Assembly (NCBI GenBank): GCA_021772775.1
Contig: JAJFLH010000032.1
Coordinates: forward strand, 1 to 64,000
Length of the DNA stretch: 64,000 nt
DNA from: Mariprofundus sp.
GTDB taxonomy: Bacteria > Pseudomonadota > Zetaproteobacteria > Mariprofundales > Mariprofundaceae
Direction: 5' to 3'
Made by a program: the position numbers and the translations under genes. The notes beneath the pieces are model-generated. The model saw nothing but the letters and a program-made list of their open reading frames with translations. It did no database searches and was not told the DNA's origin. Position 1 is the first letter of the stretch, and every line of letters starts with the position of its first letter. Below, one piece after another: positions 56,224 through 64,000 of this stretch.

Positions 56224-57336
56224 TTATGAAGCTCCAATCAATTCAGTAATAATTTCTATTTCCTCCATACCCAATGTTGGATAGATAGGTAAACAGAGTA
56301 TTTTCTGTGCTGCAGAAGTCGCGACTGGAAGATTTTCACGATGAGCCGATGGCAATCCACGATACATAGGAAAATCAGAGATCAGCGGATAAAAATAACG
56401 ACGTGAATTGATACCATGATCTTTAAGCTTCTGATAAAGAGCATCACGACCGAGAGGGTAATCACTATCCACTAAAATTGGAAAATAGGAGAAGTTAGCA
56501 ACCTTTTCCCCAGTATCTGGTAAACAACGAATACCTTTCACTCCTTTTAAACGCTCACGATAGGCAACATCAACTTCCTTTCTCCCCAGGATTGCCGTAT
56601 CAATATACTGCAGTTGTAGCAAGCCCATTGCTGCGTTGACTTCACTCATCTTCCCGTTAATGCCAGGAGCAACTACAGTCAACTCTCCTTCATGGCCAAA
56701 GTTTTTCAATCGATCTATACGGGTTTTCGCCTTCGCATCAGGGCTAATAATGGCACCACCCTCAAAGGTATTAAACACCTTAGTCGCATGAAAACTCAGT
56801 ACCGACAAGTCACCATGCCTCAATATACCTCCACCCTCATCTTGCACTCCAAATGCGTGAGCGGCATCGTAAATAATCTTTAGATTATATATATCGGCGA
56901 TTTCCTGGATCGCTTCGACATCACAAGGGTGCCCATAACAATGCACGGGCATAATAGCCGTAGTCTCCGGCGTAATAGCAGCCTCAATCTTTGCAGGATC
57001 AATATTTAATGAGTTGGGATCAACATCTACAAACACTGGTTTGATACCATTCCACAGCAAAGAATGAGACGTCGCAACAAATGAATAAGGTGTAGTAATA
57101 ACTTCACCAGTTACGCGAAGAGCCTGCAAAGCAGTCACCAAGGCTATCGTACCATTAGTGAACAAAGAGATATGCTCAACACCTAGATATTCACCCAAAG
57201 CCTCTTCTAACTGCTGATGAAAGGGACCACCGTTTGTAAGCACCTTATTATCCCATATCTTCTCCAAATAAGGGACAAACTCGTCCAAAGGAGGCAAATA
57301 AGGTTGAGTTACATAGATAGGTTTTTTCATGATCAT
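56224..57336 (-). CDS. DegT/DnrJ/EryC1 aminotransferase, VioA/FdtB-like
   Basis: About 370 residues from ATG 57336 (ATGA overlap with the upstream stop), or 368 from ATG 57330. Motifs: VLTNGGPFHQQLEEALGEYL, FTNGTIALVTALQAL, IYDAAHAFGV and the PLP-lysine motif SFHATKVFNTFEGG, all intact. VioA- and FdtB-like enzymes make 4-amino or 3-amino-6-deoxy sugars on dTDP. With the GNAT gene downstream, an N-acylated amino sugar such as Qui4NAc or Fuc3NAc is plausible. Confidence 0.9.
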   Translation of the reverse strand: MIMKKPIYVTQPYLPPLDEFVPYLEKIWDNKVLTNGGPFHQQLEEALGEYLGVEHISLFTNGTIALVTALQALRVTGEVITTPYSFVATSHSLLWNGIKPVFVDVDPNSLNIDPAKIEAAITPETTAIMPVHCYGHPCDVEAIQEIADIYNLKIIYDAAHAFGVQDEGGGILRHGDLSVLSFHATKVFNTFEGGAIISPDAKAKTRIDRLKNFGHEGELTVVAPGINGKMSEVNAAMGLLQLQYIDTAILGRKEVDVAYRERLKGVKGIRCLPDTGEKVANFSYFPILVDSDYPLGRDALYQKLKDHGINSRRYFYPLISDFPMYRGLPSAHRENLPVATSAAQKILCLPIYPTLGMEEIEIITELIGAS

Positions 57337-60300
57337 TCTAACCAAACCCCCTTAAGAAGCATTGAAACAGACCTCCCATCATTATCAGGTAGGCGCTGAA
57401 GTGCATCACTTTCTATTTGAACCTTGGCAATCGAGCTATTATTAAACTGATCCGAGGAAAGTGGAACCATAATATCAACCTCACCTTTATCTTGTTTTCC
57501 AGTGTATACGATTTCGTCGTTAACCTTAATAGTGAGCAAAGGAGTGAAGGAGACTCCATTAATGTCCGGAATCAAACCCGTTAAATGCAACGACACTTTA
57601 GATTCGTTTGGTAGCGACTGAAGCACGACATAGGCCGCATCAGCCATCCAACCATCGTCAAAAACACCAGAATGATCCAGTCCTGGATCTTTCAATGCTA
57701 CAGGGAAATTCCGAACAGATTGTGGCCTCTTAATTTGCGCCTGTTCGTTAGGATATAGATTAGAAGAACGCTGAGAAAAAGAGACTTCCTTTAGAAGCAT
57801 TGAAACAGGCCTCCCATCATCATTAGGCAGCCGCTGAAGTGCATCACTTTCAATTTGAATTTTAGCAAACAAAGCACCATCGAACAAATCCGAGTCCAGT
57901 GGAACCATAAGATCCAACTCACCTTTACCCTGTTTCCCAGCGTATACGATTCGATCATTAATCTTAATAGTGAACAATGGACTAAAAGGCTCTCCATCGA
58001 CGTCCAGAATGAGCCCCCTCAAACGCAACGATGTTTTAGAGCTGTTTGATGGAACCTGCAATACCACATAGGCCGCCTCAGATATCCAACCGTCTTCAAA
58101 AATACCTGAATACTCCAAGCCAGGGTCTTTTAATGCAGCAGGAATACTTCGAACAAAATCTGGCCTCTTAATTTGAGCATATTCTTCAGGAGCCAAATAC
58201 GAAATCCCCCTAGAGAATCCAACAACCTTACGGGAATCCATTTTGACATAATTACCAAACAATGTCATCACACCTGTCTTTTCACGATCAAAGCTCATCG
58301 CCTTTCGTCCAAAATCAATCCCCATGAAGGTTGAAGAACCTATTTCTCTAGGATTAATTCGATCACTGATCAATCTAGCTGAGCCACGCCCAACAGGTTG
58401 CAATACTGTATCCCTATCTCCTACCACTTTAACAGGAGGCAACAGATACCCCTCCTGATTTACATTTGAAACACTCAAGGAGATTTGCATCCTGGACCCT
58501 TCTTTTGGCCCAAGCACTTCATAAACATGATATTGTCCTATCGCTGAAAAGGTACCACCTGAAAATAGAGGATCGCGCTCTAGCTGGTAGATAGGTGGAT
58601 CCATTACCTTGTTGTCAACACCTCTAGTGCGGGTCATCAATATAAGATGATTAGAAAAATCACTAATAGGATGAACCAGTAAAGACAACCCTTCTGAAGC
58701 AGTATCTCTATTAACAATACTAAATTCATTTGAAGTAGTCAGCAAATACTCATTAGAGTGTATTTTTGATCTAAAACCAACCACAAAACCATCACCTTCA
58801 TCAAGAAAGACAAACTCCTGCGGCTCCCCACCCGAATTCATTAATGGCAAAGAGCGATTAATACTATCAAAATGAACCCCCTTAAAGTAATAGGTCTCCA
58901 AGGAAAACAATTCAAACGATGGCGTGTCCGAGAAAATTTTCACATTAGTCAAATGACTGAATTTATCTCGAATACTCCTTAACTGTCTACCAAGTTCAGC
59001 GGTTGACGCATACGGAACAGGTGATGAACCAATATCTCCAGAGACGCGTGATATATTATATTGCTGCGCAGGAATTAAGGTCAGACCAATAAAAGTAAAT
59101 CCAAGATGGCGAAGAGTATTTTTCGTAACAAACAGGACTAATATTCCAACAAAAGCCGACACCAAGAACGGCTGGATAAACATAGCAATTTTTAATAACC
59201 CATATGCATTCCCGCCAATCCACAAGACTACTCCAACCAGCAACATGACAATCGTCATTTGTGCAGACGCTAGATATCTAACCCTAGATGTAAAAAGAAG
59301 GCCCGTAAAAAGCAATGTCGCCAACAACCCCAATACAATGACTACTGAATTTTCGGGGCCACTATATGGCATCCACCCTAAAAGCGTGGCACCATTACTA
59401 GGAACAAAGAAGTATGGAAAGGTGGATGTACCATCGACGTGCATGTTCATCCCACTATTTTCAAACGACATTTTTGCCGCAACCAATATGCGCTCTACCG
59501 TGCTTAAAATATAATTATTCAATAAAACAAACACCCCGCACAACATAATCACCAAGGTACGAAAATAAGAAAATCTTGCTGATGAAGAACGCCATTCTTT
59601 CCATCTCATTGCCTCATAAAGAAACACATACAGAACAAAAAAAGGAATGATTTCAAAATAAGAGACCGCCAAACAGCTAAATGCAAGAATGCTATAAATA
59701 CCCCACGGAAGGAATCTCTTAGCATTCATAACCTTCACGTACGAAACACAAAGACTTGTTAGCATTGTCAGTCCGATTGCTTGCGCCAATTGCTGAAAAG
59801 TCACTTCAAGGGTGAGCATAGGGGAAAGCACAACTAAGACTAAAGTCCAAAGAGCAAAAGACCATTTTCGGGTCCCTAGTAAAGTTAATGCTGCAGCGCT
59901 AGAGGCAACACAAAAATGAATTGCAATAAGAAGTGGCATATATTCTTGATGAGCCGTCAAGCCAGTAAAACCCGTAAGATATGCAAGCAGCAATTCTGAG
60001 CCTGTACGATATGACATCTCATTATGAAATGCCCATGTCATTAGCGAATGATCTTTAAGATCTACAAGATTTCCGGATATTGGTAATTCTGAGTAAGCAT
60101 AATCAAGTAACCGAGTAGATGAAACACTATAGTAACTCATATCTCCATTCACAAAAGCCAACCATTCAAATCCGAATTGCCATAGTGGCTCAGCAAGAGA
60201 AAGGATTGGAACTAATATAAAAAGACAATAAAGAATAAATGACCGGCGCCTTAAGATCATTCGCTGCTGATGAAGAAAATATAAGGATGCCAATAACATC

Positions 60301-60506
60301 AAAGCAAACAATTCGAGAGCAAATGTTTTAATCGGCAAACCAGCCCTACTTAAGGTAAATAATACAAGCACATTAAGTGCAACACCTAAAGTCGGGGCAA
60401 GTAAAAGGCGCGAATAAAAGCTCGCACGAAATCGCAAACACGAAAAAACAGCTAAGCCTGTAACTATCCAGATAAAAACCAATGCGCAGGTAAAAACAAT
60501 AGCCAT
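57333..60506 (-). CDS. Giant polytopic membrane protein with a duplicated C-terminal domain
   Basis: A 1057-residue protein I cannot name. Residues 1-480 hold 12 or more membrane helices in an arrangement reminiscent of GT-C glycosyltransferases or YfhO-like proteins, though I see no clear DD/DE signature loop beyond NGDMSYYSVSSTRLLD near residue 125. Residues 480-765 form a soluble, probably periplasmic domain. Residues 767-911 and 912-1057 are two copies of one domain, with shared words AQIKRP, ALKDPGL, DDGW/EDGW, AAYVVLQ and SDALQRLP. A role in the last periplasmic transfer of a GtrB-loaded sugar would fit but is only inference. The stop overlaps the following aminotransferase start. Confidence 0.75.
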   Translation of the reverse strand: MAIVFTCALVFIWIVTGLAVFSCLRFRASFYSRLLLAPTLGVALNVLVLFTLSRAGLPIKTFALELFALMLLASLYFLHQQRMILRRRSFILYCLFILVPILSLAEPLWQFGFEWLAFVNGDMSYYSVSSTRLLDYAYSELPISGNLVDLKDHSLMTWAFHNEMSYRTGSELLLAYLTGFTGLTAHQEYMPLLIAIHFCVASSAAALTLLGTRKWSFALWTLVLVVLSPMLTLEVTFQQLAQAIGLTMLTSLCVSYVKVMNAKRFLPWGIYSILAFSCLAVSYFEIIPFFVLYVFLYEAMRWKEWRSSSARFSYFRTLVIMLCGVFVLLNNYILSTVERILVAAKMSFENSGMNMHVDGTSTFPYFFVPSNGATLLGWMPYSGPENSVVIVLGLLATLLFTGLLFTSRVRYLASAQMTIVMLLVGVVLWIGGNAYGLLKIAMFIQPFLVSAFVGILVLFVTKNTLRHLGFTFIGLTLIPAQQYNISRVSGDIGSSPVPYASTAELGRQLRSIRDKFSHLTNVKIFSDTPSFELFSLETYYFKGVHFDSINRSLPLMNSGGEPQEFVFLDEGDGFVVGFRSKIHSNEYLLTTSNEFSIVNRDTASEGLSLLVHPISDFSNHLILMTRTRGVDNKVMDPPIYQLERDPLFSGGTFSAIGQYHVYEVLGPKEGSRMQISLSVSNVNQEGYLLPPVKVVGDRDTVLQPVGRGSARLISDRINPREIGSSTFMGIDFGRKAMSFDREKTGVMTLFGNYVKMDSRKVVGFSRGISYLAPEEYAQIKRPDFVRSIPAALKDPGLEYSGIFEDGWISEAAYVVLQVPSNSSKTSLRLRGLILDVDGEPFSPLFTIKINDRIVYAGKQGKGELDLMVPLDSDLFDGALFAKIQIESDALQRLPNDDGRPVSMLLKEVSFSQRSSNLYPNEQAQIKRPQSVRNFPVALKDPGLDHSGVFDDGWMADAAYVVLQSLPNESKVSLHLTGLIPDINGVSFTPLLTIKVNDEIVYTGKQDKGEVDIMVPLSSDQFNNSSIAKVQIESDALQRLPDNDGRSVSMLLKGVWLE
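57340..58210 (-). repeat. Tandem 435-base duplication encoding the C-terminal domain pair
   Basis: Two adjacent units of about 145 codons. Matching stretches are still visible in the DNA, for example around 57390-57430 and 57826-57860, so the duplication is fairly recent or kept similar by selection or conversion. Confidence 0.8.
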
Positions 60507-60870
60507 AAATTTAACATACCCCTTTCTAATAGATCAACTTAAAGCAACACCAAATCAGAACCTCTTACAAAAGCACACAGAGCACACTGAATAACGCTAA
60601 TTAATAGCATAAAAACTCATTTCTGGTAAGAAAAAACACCTAGGACAAAAAACAGAATTGCGCATCGCTAGCAAATTACTTGCAAGATTGCATTATCAGC
60701 AAAGCAACTGAAAATTCAAGAGTGCCCCTAAAAAAACAAGTAGACTTCATAAAACACAATAATATTATCAGACAAACAAATCATGGGCTTAAATCCCCCC
60801 CCCCCCCCCCAAAAAAAAAGCGCTCTATAATAAGAAAATGAAGAGGGGGAGCAGATTAACTCAAAATGAT
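60507..60870. other. Intergenic gap with a C16-A9 homopolymer block
   Basis: The gap upstream of the giant membrane gene is AT-rich with no plausible ORF. At 60795-60810 there are 16 C, followed at 60811-60819 by 9 A. On the minus strand this reads T9-G16, just downstream of the MORN-type gene and about 290 bases upstream of the giant gene. Confidence 0.85.
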
Positions 60871-61245
60871 TTACTCTCGAACAAGTCTCCCATCCTCAAA
60901 ATCAGCTTTATTCAATACCACCCCATTCGAATCCCATGTAATACTCGAACCATCAAGCATCCCAGCCTTATATTCTGCCCGGGATCTGTTTTTACCAGAC
61001 TCGAAATAAGAAACAGCCACCCCATCCAGAACTCCAAGCTTATAGTGAGCCTCACTTTTCTTGTTTCCATTCTTGAAATATGTCACGGACTTACCATCGG
61101 CTACACTATTTATCAATGAAGCTTGAATATGCAACTCCCCTGTCGAATAAAATGTTCGGGATTCATTTTCTTGAGCACAGCTTCCCATAAACAAAATAAC
61201 AGTACTAAGTGCAATCAATCGATAAATATAAAACCGACCATTCAT
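60871..61245 (-). CDS. MORN-2/YwqK-like repeat lipoprotein
   Basis: A 124-residue protein from ATG 61245, with GGGAG seven bases upstream. A signal peptide with lipobox (LFMGSCAQ) is followed by three or four repeats of the YwqK/MORN_2 type: GKSVTYFKNGNKKSEAHY, GVAVSYFESGKNRSRAEY and GSSITWDSNGVVLNKADF. Such repeats form small beta-hairpin modules in antitoxin-like and cell-surface proteins. It should sit on the periplasmic side of a membrane. It begins one base after the fusion gene's stop. Function is unknown. Confidence 0.85.
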   Translation of the reverse strand: MNGRFYIYRLIALSTVILFMGSCAQENESRTFYSTGELHIQASLINSVADGKSVTYFKNGNKKSEAHYKLGVLDGVAVSYFESGKNRSRAEYKAGMLDGSSITWDSNGVVLNKADFEDGRLVRE

Positions 61246-61246
61246 A

Positions 61247-63067
61247 TTAAGCTCCCATTCTTTTTCGAACAACAAAGTTCAAATGTGCAAATATATGTTT
61301 TATAAGATAGAGATAGAGTGATCTATGAATCTCACTACGCGCCGGCACTCTACCTAAAACACGTTTACGTAAAAGGTTCATCTCCTCGACACCAATATCA
61401 TGAATGACTGCTGATGACTTCTGCTCAGGGTGTACACGAAACCCTCCCAAGAACCTTGGTAGGCGAGTGAATCTTGCCCCTGCATCACGGAAACGTAAAA
61501 TCAGATCCCAATCCATTGCAAAACGGAACTCTTCATCAATCTTTCCTCCAGCCTTCTCCCAGATAGAGCGCCGCCAAAACATCGTCTCCTGAGGCACATA
61601 GTCCGCCCACGACAACACCTCATGATCATGCTTAGGCATAATCCATTTGCCAATCTCCATATCGTTATCATCGATCAATAATCGATGGCCATAAATCACA
61701 TCAACGTCTGGGTTTTTAGAAAAATATTCAGCAACATATGCAAGCGAACCGGGTAGAAGAAGATCATCAGAATTCAACCATGCCATGATTTCACCAGACG
61801 TTTGAACCATACCCCGGTTAATCGCCTGAGATTGGCCACTATCCTGCTCCGACTTCCAGCCACTCAACCTGTGTTCATATTTTTTAATAACGTCTACTGT
61901 CTCATCTTGCGAACCACCATCCTGAATAAAGTATTCTAGATTTGGATAGTCCTGATCCAATACACTTTTAATGGTGCGTTCAATAAAGTTACCCTGTGCA
62001 AATGCAGGGGTGACAATCGAAATGCTCGGCCAATCAGCCAGTGATATCTTCCTCGAATAACTCATCGGCAACTGGACAGCCTTGGGCGGATGTTGATTCA
62101 GTTGACCTAGCTTTGGCCTCATCAAACCAATGATTCGCTTTACAAGTCTAACATTCTTAATTCTCGTAAAAACATCCCCTTGTAAAAAAGTATCCAGAGC
62201 ACGCTTTTGATCCTCAATTACAATCAATCGCGCGTTACACTCTTTAAGCAGCAGCTCCATACTCTCCTCTAATTCTATCTGTTTTGAACCTTGAACTTTA
62301 AGGTGCTCTAATACTTCACTTGAAAAAACTTGAGGATTAGACTCCTTCTCCCTTAATTGCTCCTGAAGGCTCTCCATTCGCTCATCCTTCTCATTCAGCT
62401 GCTCTCCTAAGCCAGCGAACTGTTGACGTAAGTTTTCATAATCCCGATTGGTATGAAGAACATCTAACCAGTCCACTCCATATTCTTTTCCATACTCAGA
62501 TACGGCAGCACATGCAGACTTGGGATAGAAAATAATATTGTCATTTAAAACCATAATTAAGTGAGAGGAACTCAAATCTCGCAGTTGAATAATAATTTCA
62601 TCCAATGTTGGCCAATGCGAAGTTTCATGAGGAGTTAATGGCGGAGCAAGAAAAAGACGTGCATCATCAATAATGATAACACTTGATTCGTTTAACGCCC
62701 CCACAGCTCCTAGTTCTGCCAACAGAGGGCACTGAGAAAGCTCAGAGGCTGTATTTTCAGCAACACACCAATGTGCATCCAGAAAGTATAATGTCGCCGT
62801 ATCTTGCAAATCACCAGCGACCCTTTTCAATTCTTGCGATGAATCACCATGCAAAACATTAATGTGATCATCGCCTTCGAACTTAGAAACCGCCTCGGCA
62901 TAATACTCTGGTGAAAGCTCTATAGTATAAATGCTTTCGAATTTATCTTTCAGTGCATCAACAGTCTCACCACGAAAGGTTCCAGTCTCAACAAAAGCCT
63001 CTAACCCAAGGCTACTTTTCAACACATCTGCTAGATTCACATCCAAAGAAAAATTCACTGCTCCCAC
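61247..63067 (-). CDS. Fusion: methyltransferase-like domain, coiled coil, family 2 glycosyltransferase
   Basis: A 606-residue three-part protein. Residues 15-200 resemble class I methyltransferases of the small O-methyltransferase type (AFVETGTFRGETVDALKDKF, IYTIELSPEYY, LYFLDAHWC and VIIIDDARLF). Residues 205-290 are a Glu/Gln/Leu-rich coiled coil. Residues 347-606 are a GT2 (SISIVTPAFAQGNFIERTI, IQDGGSQDET, QSQAINRGM and AWLNSDDLLLPGSLAYV). The coiled coil suggests a molecular ruler or oligomer scaffold, as proposed for chain-length control in WbdA/WbdD-type systems; that analogy is my inference. Confidence 0.87.
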   Translation of the reverse strand: MGAVNFSLDVNLADVLKSSLGLEAFVETGTFRGETVDALKDKFESIYTIELSPEYYAEAVSKFEGDDHINVLHGDSSQELKRVAGDLQDTATLYFLDAHWCVAENTASELSQCPLLAELGAVGALNESSVIIIDDARLFLAPPLTPHETSHWPTLDEIIIQLRDLSSSHLIMVLNDNIIFYPKSACAAVSEYGKEYGVDWLDVLHTNRDYENLRQQFAGLGEQLNEKDERMESLQEQLREKESNPQVFSSEVLEHLKVQGSKQIELEESMELLLKECNARLIVIEDQKRALDTFLQGDVFTRIKNVRLVKRIIGLMRPKLGQLNQHPPKAVQLPMSYSRKISLADWPSISIVTPAFAQGNFIERTIKSVLDQDYPNLEYFIQDGGSQDETVDVIKKYEHRLSGWKSEQDSGQSQAINRGMVQTSGEIMAWLNSDDLLLPGSLAYVAEYFSKNPDVDVIYGHRLLIDDNDMEIGKWIMPKHDHEVLSWADYVPQETMFWRRSIWEKAGGKIDEEFRFAMDWDLILRFRDAGARFTRLPRFLGGFRVHPEQKSSAVIHDIGVEEMNLLRKRVLGRVPARSEIHRSLYLYLIKHIFAHLNFVVRKRMGA

Positions 63068-63072
63068 TAGTA

Positions 63073-64000
63073 CTATCTCCTAACCTTTTTTAATTCACTA
63101 TCCAAATAATTAATCAAATCCAATCTCTCTTCAGCAGCATCCTGAAATACAGCCACCTTCTTCGTTAATATTTCTAACTCAGATTCAATCGGATTATTAT
63201 CACCCCATATAAACAATTCATTACTAAAGAATTCAGATAAATATCTCTTTTTTCTGCGCTCTAAAAACTTCATTCGATCAGTCTTAATAAGCTTGGAGTT
63301 ATTAACCTTAAGTGAGACCAAATAAGAGCCTATCGCCAAATAATCTACCTCCATGAACAAAGCAGATTCAATCGCATCAAGAGGCGTTTCAACTATCGTT
63401 TCTCCATTCACATTAAACGATGTATTTACCAAAACAGGAATTCCTGAAAGCTTTTCAAATTCAGAGATTATTTTATAAAAGTCTTCATTATTATTTTTAG
63501 AAACGGTTTGCAATCTTGCACTGTTATCATCGTGTATGACTGCTGGTATTTTCAACTTTGAACTTTTCTTTCCATTACAAATTAAAAGCATATAGGGGGT
63601 TTTGCAATCTATATCAAAGTATTCATTCGCTTTTTCTTCCAAACAAGCAGGAGCAAATGGTCTAAACGGCTCTCTATGTTTAATTTTGGTATTAATTATA
63701 TCTTTCATATTGGGAATAGATGGATTAGCAAGAATACTTCTATGTCCTAAAGCTCTAGGGCCAAATTCAGCCCTACCAAAAAACCTTGTTACAATTGAAC
63801 CTTCATGAAGCAGCCTTGCAACTTCAGAGTGAATAGAATCCGGTTTTTTGTACTCGATCCCTAAACTATCTAATGCTCCTAAGATTTCATCATCGCCGTA
63901 CTCAACGCCTAAATATACATTTTTTAATTCAGAAGAGGTATTGGCATCATTTAAAATATTATACTTAGTATATAAAGCCGCACCTAGAGCGGTGCCATCA
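63073..64000 (-). CDS. Carbamoyltransferase (NodU/CmcH family), partial, N-terminus off the right edge
   Basis: The frame is open from base 63999 to the stop at 63073, about 308 residues; a Met at 63708 is internal. The visible part is the YrdC-like/C-terminal half: DGTALGAALYTKY, FGRAEFGPRALGHRSIL, IKHREPFRPFAPACLEEKA, VIHDDNSARLQTV and VLVNTSFNVNGETIVETP. It transfers carbamoyl from carbamoyl phosphate to a sugar hydroxyl. After the usual end there is a 70-residue charged extension (residues beyond VSLKVNNSKL). It is 5 bases from the fusion gene. Confidence 0.92.
   Translation of the reverse strand, partial: DGTALGAALYTKYNILNDANTSSELKNVYLGVEYGDDEILGALDSLGIEYKKPDSIHSEVARLLHEGSIVTRFFGRAEFGPRALGHRSILANPSIPNMKDIINTKIKHREPFRPFAPACLEEKANEYFDIDCKTPYMLLICNGKKSSKLKIPAVIHDDNSARLQTVSKNNNEDFYKIISEFEKLSGIPVLVNTSFNVNGETIVETPLDAIESALFMEVDYLAIGSYLVSLKVNNSKLIKTDRMKFLERRKKRYLSEFFSNELFIWGDNNPIESELEILTKKVAVFQDAAEERLDLINYLDSELKKVRR

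Noticed and set aside
63073-63708. A 211-residue stand-alone protein starting at Met 63708
   Set aside because: The same frame continues upstream with carbamoyltransferase motifs to the window edge, so this Met is internal.
1-64000. CRISPR arrays, tRNA or rRNA genes, complete insertion sequences, prophage or integrase genes
   Set aside because: None seen by reading. The only short phased repeat, CACAGAT x3, has 3-base spacers and is not a CRISPR. A covariance-model tRNA search was not possible here.

Overview
The window reads as chromosome of a Gram-negative proteobacterium. LapA/LapB, IHF-beta, an O-antigen ligase, a PglC/WcaJ-type phosphosugar transferase, lipoproteins and a FimV-like protein all point to an outer membrane with LPS. 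Gene neighbourhoods (leuB-asd-fimV; pheA-hisC-tyrA-aroA-cmk-rpsA-ihfB-lapA-lapB-pyrF) resemble Zetaproteobacteria and Gammaproteobacteria. A Mariprofundus-like zetaproteobacterium is my guess from gene order, not something the sequence proves. Nearly all genes are on the minus strand; the clear exceptions are trxA, efp and one glycosyltransferase near 47.6 kb.

Positions 1-27,600 are housekeeping. They hold a FimV-like polar/pilus protein (cut by the left edge), asd, leuB, nrdR, glyA, a peptide-binding lipoprotein, an Fe-S RNA (uracil-5-)methyltransferase, a cyclase fused to a 2Fe-2S ferredoxin domain, a MidA/NDUFAF7-like methyltransferase, trxA, an unknown gene, efp, ppnN, dgt and pyrF. Next come the lapA-lapB envelope-control pair, ihfB, rpsA, cmk and an aromatic amino acid run (aroA, tyrA, hisC, pheA). 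The efp-ppnN gap holds a chain of inverted repeats that no gene explains.

Positions 27,700-64,000 are one long surface-polysaccharide locus that leaves the window on the right. Nearest the core genome is a conserved block: a WbpM-type dehydratase, an O-antigen ligase, a phosphosugar transferase, an epimerase, a WbuB-like transferase and three enzymes expected to make UDP-N-acetyl-L-fucosamine. Beyond it are the variable genes: glycosyltransferases, a Wzx flippase, a Wzy-like polymerase with a large Trp-rich insertion, three DegT-family aminotransferases, two GNAT acetyltransferases, a GtrA/GtrB pair, two glycosidase-like propeller proteins, a WbqC protein, a duplicated-domain membrane giant, a methyltransferase-coiled-coil-glycosyltransferase fusion and a carbamoyltransferase.

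The most exciting item is a 48-residue membrane microprotein (48226-48372, minus), too short for ordinary gene calling, directly downstream of an MBOAT acyltransferase gene and an SGNH-type gene. It ends in F-I-Y-V-S-F, matching the F-x-Y-x-x-F tail I recall for DltX of the Gram-positive Dlt D-alanylation system. Together they look like a Dlt-like three-part acyl-transfer machine in a Gram-negative O-antigen locus. Other strong leads are a tandem aminotransferase pair in which one member has Arg182 where its sister has the catalytic Lys182, long poly-G/C tracts inside three cluster genes (possible phase variation), and the Trp/Cys repeat domain inserted in the polymerase.
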